Shown: piece by piece, positions 55,344 through 64,000 of the stretch
Position numbering within the stretch: position 1 is the stretch's first letter
Layout of the letters: each line of letters begins with the position of its first letter
NCBI RefSeq assembly: GCF_034044635.1
Contig: NZ_JAXCLX010000001.1
Location: 310,001-374,000, forward strand
Reading direction: 5' to 3'
Origin: Dongia rigui
GTDB lineage: Bacteria > Pseudomonadota > Alphaproteobacteria > Dongiales > Dongiaceae
Length of the DNA stretch: 64,000 nt
Notes under the pieces: generated by a model
The model's input: the letters and a program-made list of their open reading frames with translations, nothing else
The model's database searches: none
What the model was told of the DNA's origin: nothing
Made by a program: the position numbers and the translations under genes

Positions 55344-56338
55344 GCAGCCATGACGCCGCACCGCATCCCTTTGGCGCCGCCGCCATCAACCTTCTCGATC
55401 CACGCCTGGGTGCCGCAGCACTATCGGCCAGCGATGAGTTCTTCGCGCCGAAGGAACGCATGCTCAATCCCGATGTCGCCGTTTTTATTCCAGGGAAATA
55501 TGACGACAACGGCAAATGGATGGATGGCTGGGAGAGCCGGCGCAAACGCGTGGCGGGCCACGATCACTGCATCTGCCGCCTCGCCTTCCCCGGCCGCATT
55601 GCTGGCTTCGACATCGACACCAGTCATTTCACTGGCAATTTTCCACCCGCCGCCTCCATTGACGCCTGCCGGATCGACGGCGATCCCGACACCGCCACTG
55701 CCTGGCAAACGATCGCTCCCGCCACGTCGCTGACGGGCAACAACCACCATTTTATCGCCAGCGACAGCGATGATGTGTTCACGCATGTTCGCCTCAACAT
55801 CTATCCCGATGGCGGTGTCGCCCGTTTGCGTGCCTATGGCCGACCGGTCACGGACTGTACCAGGCTACGCGGTCAGCGTGTCAACGTCGCCGCCGTCGAA
55901 CTTGGCGCTTATGCGGTTGCCTGTTCGGACCAGCACTATGGATCGCCTATGCGCGTGCTTTTTCCCGGCCGCGGAATCAATATGGGCGACGGATGGGAAA
56001 CAAGGCGGCGGCGCGAGCCTGGCAACGATTGGTGCATCTTGGCCCTCGCCCAACCGACCGCGATCGACGAGATCGAGATCGACACCGCGCATTTCAAAGG
56101 CAATTTCCCAGACCGTTGCTCCATCCAGGCGGCCATGGTGACGGCGGCAACGGACCAATCCATCGTCACACAATCGATGTTTTGGCAGATGCTGCTGCCA
56201 GAACAGAAAATGGCGATGGACAAGCAGCATGTCTACAAAGGCGAGATCGGCGGCATCGGTCCCGTCAGCCATGTCCGGCTGAATGTCATTCCCGATGGCG
56301 GCGTGTCACGGCTGCGTCTGTGGGGCCGTGTCGCATGA
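55340..56338 (+). CDS. alc: Allantoicase Alc
   Basis: A 332-residue protein built of two homologous allantoicase jelly-roll domains: the first has [20 protein letters not shown] and [15 protein letters not shown], the second [20 protein letters not shown] and [15 protein letters not shown]. It splits allantoate into ureidoglycolate and urea. The start at 55340 overlaps the puuE stop. The next gene, allA, uses its product. Confidence 0.96.
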   Translation: MSSHDAAPHPFGAAAINLLDPRLGAAALSASDEFFAPKERMLNPDVAVFIPGKYDDNGKWMDGWESRRKRVAGHDHCICRLAFPGRIAGFDIDTSHFTGNFPPAASIDACRIDGDPDTATAWQTIAPATSLTGNNHHFIASDSDDVFTHVRLNIYPDGGVARLRAYGRPVTDCTRLRGQRVNVAAVELGAYAVACSDQHYGSPMRVLFPGRGINMGDGWETRRRREPGNDWCILALAQPTAIDEIEIDTAHFKGNFPDRCSIQAAMVTAATDQSIVTQSMFWQMLLPEQKMAMDKQHVYKGEIGGIGPVSHVRLNVIPDGGVSRLRLWGRVA

Positions 56339-56823
56339 AACTGAAAATCGAGCAACTCGACCGGGGCGCCTTTGCCCCCTTTGGCGACGTCATCGCATGC
56401 GACGGCAGCCGGCATTACCAGATCAATGATGGGTTTGCAGAGCGCTATCACGACCTCGCCAAGGTCGACATCGCAGCCGATGGCGGCCGCCCGCTTATCA
56501 ACATCTTTCGCGCCAAGCCACGGACCTTGCCGCTTCAGATCGCAATGATGGAACGTCATCCCTTGTCGTCGCAGGCCTTCATGCCGTTAATGCCACGCGC
56601 GTTCCTGGTCGTGGTGGCCGCAGCCGGGACCGTGCCGACAGCAGAGGATCTCCGATGCTTCCGCACTCATGGGCTGCAGGGCGTCAATTATGCCCCGGGC
56701 ACCTGGCATTTTCCGCTGATCGCGCTGGAGACAGAACAGGATTTCCTGGTCGTCGATCGCGGTGGTCCGGGCAGGAATTGCGACGAGGTCGCCATTGCCG
56801 GCGACGTTTTCGTCGTCGACTGA
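56335..56823 (+). CDS. allA: Ureidoglycolate lyase AllA
   Basis: A 162-residue cupin of standard AllA length: [41 protein letters not shown] and [13 protein letters not shown]. It splits ureidoglycolate to glyoxylate and urea, the last step of the operon's pathway. The start overlaps the alc stop by four bases. It converges with the histidine kinase gene, five bases apart. Confidence 0.96.
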   Translation: MKLKIEQLDRGAFAPFGDVIACDGSRHYQINDGFAERYHDLAKVDIAADGGRPLINIFRAKPRTLPLQIAMMERHPLSSQAFMPLMPRAFLVVVAAAGTVPTAEDLRCFRTHGLQGVNYAPGTWHFPLIALETEQDFLVVDRGGPGRNCDEVAIAGDVFVVD

Positions 56824-56828
56824 CGAAC

Positions 56829-58313
56829 TCAGTTCGCCAACGGCAGGCTAATCGTCACTTCGAAGCCGCCTTCTGGCCGATTGCGCGCCGCGACGCGCCC
56901 ACCCATCAGTTCGATGTTGCGGCGAACGATCGCCAATCCCAAGCCGAAATGCGGACCGCCGGCAGCACCGCTGCCATTGGCCGGCCGATGCGATACATGC
57001 CGCTCGAAGATCGCCGGCAACAAATCGACCGGCACGCCCGGCCCCTGATCGATCACGGCAAGGCGCGCGCGTCCGCCACCCTGCTTCAGTTCAAGGCGCA
57101 CGGTTGACCCCTGCGGCGCGAAGCTCACGGCATTGTCGACCAGATTCTCGATCGCTGTTTCCAATGCCTCTTCGCTGGCGGCCACCTTGATGCCGGGTTC
57201 AACCGTTGCAACGATTTTCACGTTGCTGCCATGAGCCTCGGCAAAAGCGCGCGCGGTGTTCTCGACCATCGGCGACAATTTGATCGGCGATGCCGGCGCG
57301 TCGATCATCTCCGCGATGGCTTCATCGATCCGCCGCGCCGACGCCACCAGATCCTCCATACGTTCCAGCGCCCGCTCGATCGTCTCTACCGCGCGTTTGG
57401 CCCGGTCGTCATTGGCGGTGTTGGCGATACGCCGGATCGGCTCGACGGCCTGCGCCATCGCGGCAATCGGCGCCTTCAGCGCATGGGCGTTCTCTTCCGC
57501 CGCCTCGCGGATCGACCGCGCAGAGGTCTCCAGCGTCGTCACCAGGCTGTCGAACTCAACCGCGACAGGCTTTAGCTCGGGCACTGGCGTCGCATTGGCA
57601 AAGCTGATCTGCCTGCGCCCGGGTGTGTGACGGATGATGCGCGCCAGCCTGGCAAATCGGCTGAGGCCCAGCGTCACCGAGACGGCGACTGCCAGGATGA
57701 GCAAGGCCATCATCGCGTAAAAGATACCGGCCCAGCGCACTTCTGGCGCCGACGCAAAGGGCCGAGCCAAGGTCGTGCCGGCCGGATCATTTTCGGCATA
57801 GGCCGTGATCACGGCCCAACAGCCGACTTCGGTATGGAAGGGCGAGATCGAGGTTAGAATTTCGGTGGCACCACTCGGCCCCGTGAAACTTTGGCTGAGG
57901 CTGCGATTGCCGGCGCAGCTTTCCTCGACCTTGCCAAGGATGCCGGTCGCCACGAGGGCGCGCCGCTCGGCATCGAGATAGGCGGCATCAACCGTCGGGA
58001 ACGCCGCCACGTAATAGAAGCTCTGCTGCTCTCCGGTGGGGCGCATCAATAATTTGATGCGGAGACTGCTGGTGCCCAGGCGCGCGACCCATCCCGTTGC
58101 CGCAACCGGGGCCTTGGCCCCCTCGGCGCGCAAGGCCAACTCCAAACCTTGCGCCAACAGATAGCCCTGGTTCTGCAAATTGCTCAACAGCAATTGCTGA
58201 CGCTCTTCATCGACGGTCGCGAAGCGGGCATAGAGAATCATCGGCACGCTGAGGAACACCAGCCCCAGTAGTACCAGCTTGACCAGAACCGATCCGAATA
58301 TCGCGCGCAGCAT
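56829..58313 (-). CDS. Membrane sensor histidine kinase
   Basis: A 494-residue kinase with TM1 (about 8-28), a periplasmic domain (30-193) containing two cysteines (133 and 165), and TM2 (194-215). A dimerisation/phosphotransfer segment with His278 (ENAHALKAPIAAM) and an HATPase domain (ENLVDNAVSFAP, DQGPGVP, FGLGLAIVRR) follow. The H-box is of the HxLKxP type rather than HELRTP. Paired with the response regulator 27 bases upstream on the same strand. The signal is unknown; the adjoining surface-protein genes are possible targets. Confidence 0.92.
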   Translation of the reverse strand: MLRAIFGSVLVKLVLLGLVFLSVPMILYARFATVDEERQQLLLSNLQNQGYLLAQGLELALRAEGAKAPVAATGWVARLGTSSLRIKLLMRPTGEQQSFYYVAAFPTVDAAYLDAERRALVATGILGKVEESCAGNRSLSQSFTGPSGATEILTSISPFHTEVGCWAVITAYAENDPAGTTLARPFASAPEVRWAGIFYAMMALLILAVAVSVTLGLSRFARLARIIRHTPGRRQISFANATPVPELKPVAVEFDSLVTTLETSARSIREAAEENAHALKAPIAAMAQAVEPIRRIANTANDDRAKRAVETIERALERMEDLVASARRIDEAIAEMIDAPASPIKLSPMVENTARAFAEAHGSNVKIVATVEPGIKVAASEEALETAIENLVDNAVSFAPQGSTVRLELKQGGGRARLAVIDQGPGVPVDLLPAIFERHVSHRPANGSGAAGGPHFGLGLAIVRRNIELMGGRVAARNRPEGGFEVTISLPLAN

Positions 58314-58340
58314 CCCCGTCCCCCGCGGTCGAACGCCGCC

Positions 58341-59099
58341 TTACGCGTCCTTGCTGGCGGCCCGCCAGCGATAGCCGAAGCCCGGAAAGTTCTCGATCGC
58401 GTCGAAACTCGGATCGACGGCAATGAACTTCTGCCGCACGCGCTTGATCAGGGCACGGACATTGGCACGGTAGCCGTCCGGTCCCTGGCCCGCCGCAAAG
58501 TTCTCGCCGCGCAACGCGTCGTAGATCTCGCGGTAGCTGACGTCGCGGCCAGCCCGTACCATCAGCGCCACCGACTTGAACTCGCCAAGCGTCAGACTGA
58601 CCGGGCGCTCGCGCCATGTGACGGCATGTGATCCGGCATCGAGCAGAAGCGGTCCGGTCTGCAACACGCCATCGGACCCCACTTGGCCGTCGCTGCCCGC
58701 TTCAACCGGCTCGCTTCGACTGAGCGCCAGTTCGATGCGGCGCTGCAGAATGGCAAAGCTGCGTGTCTTGCCGACGAAATCGATGGCACCTGCCTTCAGT
58801 GCCGCCTCTTCGTAGATGACGTCATCGAGCGAGGTGAGAAAAATGGCAGGCGTCATCAGGTTGATCTGGCGCAGGCGCTGCAGCAGTTCAAGGCCGGTGA
58901 GGCCCGGCATTTTCCAATCCAGGATGAGCAGGTCGATCGTGACGTCCTGCGCCACTGCATCGGCACTGAGAGCCTCCAGAGCGACGTCTGGCGCCGCGAA
59001 TTCGCGCACGTGGAAGCCCGCTTCGGTCAGATTGCCAACCAGCATCGGCCGAAATAGATCGTCGTCATCGACAACGACAATGCGCGTCGCCTCAGCCAT
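58341..59099 (-). CDS. OmpR-type response regulator
   Basis: A 252-residue regulator with a receiver domain (acidic cluster DDDD at 11-14, phosphoacceptor Asp61 in LLILDWKMPG, with 'FVGKTRS' at the lysine position) and a winged helix ending in FPGFGYRWRAA. It precedes the histidine kinase gene on the same transcript. A spacer of about 20 residues rich in Gly and Ser separates the domains. Confidence 0.92.
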   Translation of the reverse strand: MAEATRIVVVDDDDLFRPMLVGNLTEAGFHVREFAAPDVALEALSADAVAQDVTIDLLILDWKMPGLTGLELLQRLRQINLMTPAIFLTSLDDVIYEEAALKAGAIDFVGKTRSFAILQRRIELALSRSEPVEAGSDGQVGSDGVLQTGPLLLDAGSHAVTWRERPVSLTLGEFKSVALMVRAGRDVSYREIYDALRGENFAAGQGPDGYRANVRALIKRVRQKFIAVDPSFDAIENFPGFGYRWRAASKDA

Positions 59100-59119
59100 T
59101 CTGGCCGTTCCTCTGATGA

Positions 59120-59773
59120 TTATGGTACATGATGCGCCTCCTTGAGCGCCTTATAGCAAGACTGGACAGCGGCATCTTCAGCGCCCTCAGGCTGCATTTC
59201 ATAGCTGAGCGCCCGCCGCTGATTGTCGGCAACGTCCAGGAAGAAATAGACGTCGAGAGAGCAAGTTCCGGCGCGATAGGTCCAGATCGTGCCGGTACCT
59301 TCGCGCCGGGTGGCGACCGGACGCCCCAGCAAAGTGGCCACTTCCGATTCCGCCTTGCTCTTCAATTCCTCGGGTGTCGACGCCGACAAGGCAATCGGCT
59401 CTGGCTCGGCCGCCATGACGGCGGGTGCGGGCACGGGTGCGATCTCCGGCGTGGCGGCATCCTTGTCGCGCGCCTCATCGACGCCGTCAGGGCGGCCGAT
59501 CAACAGTTGATGCGCGTCGGTCCCGGCCGGAAGATCCGCAGCTGTGGCCGCCGCGGGCTCGGCCTCGGTCAACTTGGGTGATGCGGGCGCGCGTTTGGGC
59601 GTCTTTGGTTTCAACTTGGGAATGATCGGTTCTTCCGGCACGATAGCCTTCACGGCGGGCTTTGCCGCAACCGCGACAGGCTTCTTGGCATTCTGCGCCG
59701 CACCAGCGCAGGCCGAAAGGAGCATTGCAGCGACAACTCCGTTAACTAAATGGGAAAGCAGGCGTCGTATCAT
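59120..59773 (-). CDS. Lipoprotein of unknown function
   Basis: A 217-residue protein with a lipoprotein signal (lipobox LLSAC, Cys22), a long Lys/Pro/Ala-rich linker (about 30-130), and a compact C-terminal domain (about 138-217) with GRPVATRREGTGTIWTYR and two cysteines (CSLDVYF and QSCYKAL). The C-terminal domain resembles small SmpA/OmlA-like beta folds, but I cannot assign it. It lies 20 bases upstream of the response regulator on the same strand and probably shares its transcript. Confidence 0.7.
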   Translation of the reverse strand: MIRRLLSHLVNGVVAAMLLSACAGAAQNAKKPVAVAAKPAVKAIVPEEPIIPKLKPKTPKRAPASPKLTEAEPAAATAADLPAGTDAHQLLIGRPDGVDEARDKDAATPEIAPVPAPAVMAAEPEPIALSASTPEELKSKAESEVATLLGRPVATRREGTGTIWTYRAGTCSLDVYFFLDVADNQRRALSYEMQPEGAEDAAVQSCYKALKEAHHVP

Positions 59774-60060
59774 TTCTTCACTCGTGGGCGTCGCCGGGGC
59801 TGCCTTTCGGCAAATGAGGCCTGCTGATAGCGACCCCTACCGTACTCTACAAGATAGTGATCAGGCCAAAATCGTGCTGCAACATAAGAATAGGCGGGAG
59901 TCGTCAATTTTTAGTCGCCCTCAATGCACACTCAACAACCCAGGCTTCTATAAATGTCACAGAAATCACACCGGGCGATGATATAGCCAGATATTCTTAT
60001 CTCCGAAGAAATGCGGAAGTTCCCCGCGTCCCAACAATAATTCGTGGATTTAGTAGACCG

Positions 60061-62448
60061 ATGGCACTTGGCCATAAGACCCTCAACGCCCTGGCTGCGT
60101 GTTTGTTCCTTTTGCTCGCTGCTTGTGATTCACCTGCCGAACGCGAAGCAGCCCATGTCGCCAGGGGGAAGGAACTCCTGGCGGCCGGCGACCCGGTGAA
60201 AGCAGCGCTGGAATTCCGCAACGCCCTGCAGATCAACCCGGTCGGTGCCGAAGCCACCTTCATGTTGGCCAAAATCGCCGAAGATGCGGGCGATTATCTG
60301 GCGGCACTCCGTGGCTACCGGGCTGTTGCCGACCAGAATGCCGGTAATCTCGACGCACAGTTGAAGGCAGGCAGGCTGGAGCTCTATTCGGGCGACCCGC
60401 TCAGCGCCATCTATCGTGCCGAAAAGGTCCTGTCCACGGCGCCCACCCAGCTTGAGGCGCGCACGCTCAAGGCGGGCGCACTGCGCCTCGAAGGCAAGCT
60501 CGATCAGGCGAGCAAGGAGCTGGACGCCGTGCTGGCGCAGGACGCTAACCATGCCGACGCCCTGGGCCTGCTGGCTGAAATCAAGCTGGCGCAAGGAAAG
60601 GCGGCGGAGGCTGCAACGCTGGTGGACCGTGGGTTGCAGGCAGTCCCTGGCAGCATCGAGCTGACAACGCTGCGCCTCACTATATATCGGCGGCAGCAGG
60701 ACAAGGACGGCATCTATGCGATGCTGAAAAAGCTGGTAGCGCTGCAGCCGGACAATCCCGAATACCTCGCCAACTACGCCGGTGAACGCGCCGACGAAGG
60801 CGACCTCCTCGGCGCCAAGGCGTTGTTCGAGGACGCGATCGCCAAGAACCGTGGTGGCGAGGCGATCATCGCCCGCTATGCCGCGTTCCTGGAGCAGCGT
60901 GTCGGCCTTGATGGCGCCTATCAGGAATTGATGACGCCCGTCGCCGGGGCGTCGCCGGGGCCGGCACAGAAACTCCTTTTGGCGCAGCTCTGTCTGCGCT
61001 CGGGCGCCCTGGACAAGGCCGAAGCCGCGTTCGAGGACGTCGTGAGTTCAGCCCCCAAGGTCAGTCAGCGTCATGAGGCACAGGCCGGCCTCGCCCAATT
61101 GGCCCTGCTGCGGCACGACAATGCGGCCGCCGAGGCGATTGTCGCCGCCATTCTGCAAGAAGATGCGCATCAGCAGGGGGCCCTGCTCATCAGGGCCGGC
61201 CTGCGTCTCGCCGCCCAGAAATTCGATGCGGCCATCGCCGATCTACGCATGGTGCTGCATGGCGATCCGGACCAGCCAACGGCATTGTCCCTGCTGGCGC
61301 GCGGCTACATGGCGCAGGGCGACAGGGAACTCGCCGGCCAGACGCTGCGCCAGCTGCTTGAGGTCGATCCGCGCGATGTGCAGGCACATCTCGACATGGC
61401 CAGTCTGCTGGCGGCGCGGGCGCCGGCTGAAGCGCTCGAACATCTTGATGCGGCCATCGCCCTGAAGCCACATGCCAGCGAAATTCTGGCGCAAAAGGCC
61501 CTCTATCTGGTCACGCTGGGAAAGCCTGACATGGCGGAGCTTATCGGGCGCGACATCATCAAGGCCGATGCGAAGGACCCTTTGGGCCATCAGGTACTCG
61601 GTGAAGCCGCCGCCGCCCGCAAGGATGAGACAATCGCCTTGGGGGCCTTCATCTCCGCGCTCGACAACGGCGGCGATTTCAAGGTGCTGGGGCCGAAGAT
61701 CGTCCAGGCCTATGTCGATGGCGGCAAGCTTGCCGATGCCATTGCATTCCTCAGCCAGCGCCTCACACGCGATCCTGACGATGCCACCTCGCTGGTGCTG
61801 CTGGCAACGCTGCGCCAAGGGGTCGGCGATGGCGGCGATGCCATTCAGTTGCTGGACCGGGCCATGGCCGTGGCGCCAGGCGAGCCGGCAGCCTATCTCG
61901 TCAAGGCGCGATTGCTGGGTGCGGCCGGACGCTACAGCGATTCCGCCCAGGTCATGGCCATCGCCACCGCCAAAATGCCGGGCAATGTCGATGTGGCGCT
62001 CGCCGCGGCGGCGGCACTGGAAGCAAGCGGCGACGTCGATGCGGCCCGCGTGGGCTATGAGCGGGTGCTGGCCCTTGCGCCCAACAATCTCGTCGCCATC
62101 AACAATCTGGCAACCCTGATCGCCGATTCCTGGGCCGAGGACAGCGTGCGGCTGAGCCAGGCGAGAAACCTCGCCGAACGCTTCCGGGCCAGCAACAACG
62201 CCACACAGCTCGACACTTTGGGCTGGGTCCTCACGCGCCAGGGCCAATTCGACGACGCCCTGCCCGTTCTTGCCCGGGCGGTAGCCCTGCAGCCCGATAA
62301 CCAGGGCATCCAGTATCACTATGCCGTCGCCCTGGACGGCAAGGGCCTCGGCGACAAGGCGAGGGCCGCCATCACACTGGCAATTCAGGGCGAGCCGCGC
62401 TTCCGGGGGGTGGCGGACGCCCGGCGCCTTGCGGAACGCATTCGTTAA
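60061..62448 (+). CDS. TPR-repeat lipoprotein, PrsT-like
   Basis: A 795-residue protein starting MALGHKTLNALAACLFLLLA with a lipobox at LLAAC (Cys22), followed by about twenty TPR-type helical repeats through the C-terminus; the recurring 'LxxGxxxxAxxxYxxxLxxxPxN' pattern is plain (e.g. AARVGYERVLALAPNNLVAI). Length, lipoprotein anchor and TPR content fit PrsT, the TPR protein of PEP-CTERM/exosortase exopolysaccharide loci. The start at 60061 is chosen over the 59857 frame because it begins at a proper lipoprotein signal. No exosortase is in the window, so the link is inferred from architecture and the next gene. Confidence 0.82.
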   Translation: MALGHKTLNALAACLFLLLAACDSPAEREAAHVARGKELLAAGDPVKAALEFRNALQINPVGAEATFMLAKIAEDAGDYLAALRGYRAVADQNAGNLDAQLKAGRLELYSGDPLSAIYRAEKVLSTAPTQLEARTLKAGALRLEGKLDQASKELDAVLAQDANHADALGLLAEIKLAQGKAAEAATLVDRGLQAVPGSIELTTLRLTIYRRQQDKDGIYAMLKKLVALQPDNPEYLANYAGERADEGDLLGAKALFEDAIAKNRGGEAIIARYAAFLEQRVGLDGAYQELMTPVAGASPGPAQKLLLAQLCLRSGALDKAEAAFEDVVSSAPKVSQRHEAQAGLAQLALLRHDNAAAEAIVAAILQEDAHQQGALLIRAGLRLAAQKFDAAIADLRMVLHGDPDQPTALSLLARGYMAQGDRELAGQTLRQLLEVDPRDVQAHLDMASLLAARAPAEALEHLDAAIALKPHASEILAQKALYLVTLGKPDMAELIGRDIIKADAKDPLGHQVLGEAAAARKDETIALGAFISALDNGGDFKVLGPKIVQAYVDGGKLADAIAFLSQRLTRDPDDATSLVLLATLRQGVGDGGDAIQLLDRAMAVAPGEPAAYLVKARLLGAAGRYSDSAQVMAIATAKMPGNVDVALAAAAALEASGDVDAARVGYERVLALAPNNLVAINNLATLIADSWAEDSVRLSQARNLAERFRASNNATQLDTLGWVLTRQGQFDDALPVLARAVALQPDNQGIQYHYAVALDGKGLGDKARAAITLAIQGEPRFRGVADARRLAERIR

Positions 62449-62616
62449 AAGAGCGTCAGAATGCTTCGCGACTGCGGCAAAAAAGATAGTTAACAGGAAT
62501 TTTATCAAATTTAACCAAATTGTGTGACTTTTGTCGCGATTCTGGGCTTTCGCTTCGCTAAGTCGCTGCTCTAAAGTGCAAACCATTGAACATTCGACTT
62601 TTGGGGGCTGAAGAAA

Positions 62617-63795
62617 ATGAAGGCAAACACCGGTAAATCAACCACACGCGCACTCGCATTGGCATGCTGCGCCGCACTCTCGCTGGCGGCAGCACCGGCC
62701 AAGGCCGAGCCGGTCAGCGCCAACGCCATTCTGGACAGCTACAACCTCATCGTCTTCGGCGATTTGACCAGTTCGTCCCATGTTGATGGGAAGACCTTCG
62801 TCAGCGGGAACGTTACCGGCGGCGATTACGGCCAGCATTACAGTGAACTGCCGGTTGACGGCGTCCCGACCCTGACCGTCGGCGGTGACCTCAAGGGCAA
62901 CGTCAACATGAACGGCTCGGGCCTGACGGTTGGCGGCAATATCGCCACCAACAACCTCAACCTGAACAAGGGCGGGGACATCAAGGTCGGCGGCAATATC
63001 ACCTCGAACCTCAATGCCAATTTCAACGGCAATGGCGACCTCTACGCCAAGGGGTCGGTGACGAACAATGCCAACGTCAACGCCAATGGCGGCGACATCT
63101 ATCTGGGCGGCACGGTCCAGTCCGGCAATGCCAACGCCAATGGCGGCGGCCAGAAGTTCGTCAACTCCGCCGTACCGGCCACGGTGGTACCGGACGTCGC
63201 CAGCGAGGCAGCGACGATCAAGGAAACGCTGACGACCTATTCCAGCTATCTCTCCAACCTGGTTGCCAACAGCGCCACCAGCGGCACCGGCAAGGTGACG
63301 TTCGATGCGGCGCCAGGCGCTGATGGCGTCGCCGTCTTCAACATCTCCGACGCCGTTGCCTTCTTCGGTGGCGCCAACGAGTTCCAGTTCAACCTCAACG
63401 GCGCCAAGTCGATCGTCATCAATGTGAGCGGCGCTGCCGGCTCGCTCATCACCATCGCCGCAAACTTCCTCGCTGGCATCGCGACCGAGCTTGCCGATAA
63501 CACAGTCTGGAACTTTGTCGACGCGACCGACATCGTCATCAACAACCAGTTCGGCGGCTCGATCCTGGCCCTTCTCGCCCATGTGACGAACAACGCCAAC
63601 ATCGAGGGCACGCTGGTGGCGGGCAAGGTCACGCAGAATGCCGAGATCCACTACAACGGCGGCAAGGACCTGCCCCCCGTGACCAAGACGCCGATCCCGG
63701 CCGCCCTGCCGCTCTTTGCGGCGGCGCTGGGTGGTCTCGCCTATGCCCGCCGCGTACGCAATCGCCGCGGCCAGTCGACGCGGGCCGCCGCCTGA
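62617..63795 (+). CDS. Choice-of-anchor A family surface protein with PEP/VPLPA-CTERM-like tail
   Basis: A 392-residue exported protein. The signal peptide ends near AKA-EPV (residue 31). The body opens with ILDSYNLIVFGDLTSSSHVDG and continues with Asn/Gly-rich repeats of the type 'VGGNIxxNxN', the choice-of-anchor A domain. The C-terminus is a sorting signal: TPIPAALPLF, then a hydrophobic helix and an Arg-rich end (ARRVRNRR), close to the VPLPA-CTERM pattern recognised by exosortases. It is preceded by a 168-base A+T-rich gap and followed by a strong terminator. Probably a cell-surface or matrix protein. Confidence 0.88.
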   Translation: MKANTGKSTTRALALACCAALSLAAAPAKAEPVSANAILDSYNLIVFGDLTSSSHVDGKTFVSGNVTGGDYGQHYSELPVDGVPTLTVGGDLKGNVNMNGSGLTVGGNIATNNLNLNKGGDIKVGGNITSNLNANFNGNGDLYAKGSVTNNANVNANGGDIYLGGTVQSGNANANGGGQKFVNSAVPATVVPDVASEAATIKETLTTYSSYLSNLVANSATSGTGKVTFDAAPGADGVAVFNISDAVAFFGGANEFQFNLNGAKSIVINVSGAAGSLITIAANFLAGIATELADNTVWNFVDATDIVINNQFGGSILALLAHVTNNANIEGTLVAGKVTQNAEIHYNGGKDLPPVTKTPIPAALPLFAAALGGLAYARRVRNRRGQSTRAAA

Positions 63796-63818
63796 ACGCT
63801 GGCGCCCTGCTGAAAGGC

Positions 63819-63852
63819 AAAAAGGCCTGTCCCATGGGGGCAGGCCTTTTTC
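63819..63852 (+). terminator. Rho-independent terminator of the surface-protein gene
   Basis: AAAAAGGCCTG (63819-63829) and CAGGCCTTTTT (63841-63851) form an 11-bp perfect stem, with the loop including CCCATGGGG. The T-run is part of the stem. Symmetrical, so it could work in both directions. Confidence 0.9.
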
Positions 63853-63888
63853 ATTGCGCTGTCCGCACCACAAGAAGCAGCAACCCTA

Positions 63889-63912
63889 TCTGGTTGCCGT
63901 TCTGGTTGCCGT
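63889..63912 (+). repeat. 12-bp tandem duplication
   Basis: TCTGGTTGCCGT occurs at 63889-63900 and again, identical, at 63901-63912, in the short non-coding gap before the tRNA-Lys remnant. On the minus strand one frame would read GNQNGNQ and end at a stop near 63853; this resembles tails of some phage integrases but is too short to call. Confidence 0.7.
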
Positions 63913-63945
63913 TGCCGGGCAGACTTTCATTTCGCGGAAAGAGAA

Positions 63946-63992
63946 TGGTGGGCGCAGTAGGACTCGAACCTACGACCCGCTGATTAAGAGTT
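63946..63992 (-). tRNA. 3' portion of tRNA-Lys (CTT): truncated gene / attachment-site remnant
   Basis: On the minus strand the sequence reads anticodon loop CTCTTAA, then the 3' anticodon stem, variable loop, T-arm GTAGG-TTCGAGT-CCTAC, acceptor TGCGCCC, A and CCA (63948-63946). The visible bases upstream of the loop (63991-64000) do not pair with the 3' anticodon stem and do not match a tRNA-Lys 5' half. Such a 3' fragment is what site-specific integration into a tRNA leaves at the far end of an element. The window ends here, so the rest cannot be seen. Confidence 0.7.
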
Positions 63993-64000
63993 AGGTGGAA

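Noticed and set aside
55993-56334. N-terminal extension of AllA
   Set aside because: It is out of frame with, and overlaps, the second allantoicase domain; the ATG at 56335 gives the standard length.
59857-60060. N-terminal extension of the TPR lipoprotein
   Set aside because: The extension has random composition and would bury the lipoprotein signal that begins at 60061.
63716-63994. Plus-strand frame ending in RTRTYDPLIKS
   Set aside because: This is the well-known spurious translation of a tRNA-Lys 3' end.
1-64000. CRISPR arrays, rRNA genes and complete insertion sequences
   Set aside because: No regularly spaced repeats, rRNA-like stretches or transposase motifs were seen.

Overview
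The window is G+C-rich DNA from an alphaproteobacterium, most likely a free-living, flagellated, Rhodospirillales-type organism. The evidence is the combination of FlbD, CtrA, ChpT and a GANTC site in front of ctrA (the alphaproteobacterial cell-cycle circuit) with a full flagellar/chemotaxis block and alphaproteobacterial housekeeping genes. The species cannot be fixed from the sequence alone.

Layout. (1) 1-9 kb: flagellar biosynthesis and export: the end of flbD, then flhA-flhF-flhG and a proline-rich FliK-like gene joined by start/stop overlaps, converging on fliJ-fliI. (2) 9-17.2 kb: ctrA, then a minus-strand chemotaxis set (chpT, cheA, cheW, cheY, cheB, cheR). CheA is unusual: it carries a truncated-haemoglobin-like domain where the P2 docking domain normally sits, a second CheW-like domain and a C-terminal receiver. 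(3) 17.2-23 kb: housekeeping genes (arfB, folD, yggU, yggT), a tRNA-Ala(CGC), small hypothetical and secreted genes, chaC and a HAD phosphatase. (4) 22.5-29.9 kb: a LysR regulator, an AllA-like cupin and choline sulfatase, a GlsB-type membrane protein, a PRC-barrel protein, a PAS histidine kinase and an orphan amino-acid ABC ATPase. (5) 29.9-44.8 kb: glnD, a YbbA/YbbP-like ABC pair beside tesA, a FIST protein, an ArsR/SRPBCC/DUF1801 operon, an aldo/keto reductase, thpR and two MFS drug exporters, one divergent from an AraC regulator. (6) 44.8-56.8 kb: a long minus-strand nucleoside uptake and salvage operon (BMP binding protein, NupOPQ-like ABC transporter, cdd, PNP, deoA, deoB, then a PhyH-family oxygenase), divergent from a purine-ring catabolism operon puuE-alc-allA. 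Together they can import nucleosides, release bases and pentose phosphates, and degrade allantoin to glyoxylate and urea. (7) 56.8-64 kb: a two-component system, a lipoprotein, a large TPR lipoprotein resembling PrsT of PEP-CTERM systems, and a choice-of-anchor A surface protein with a VPLPA/PEP-CTERM-like tail. The window ends in the 3' part of a tRNA-Lys(CTT) whose 5' part is replaced, which looks like an attachment site at the edge of an integrated element lying further right.

The strongest lead is the CheA-globin fusion, in which the segment that should carry the haem-ligating proximal histidine appears deleted. No CRISPR array, complete insertion sequence or rRNA gene was seen.
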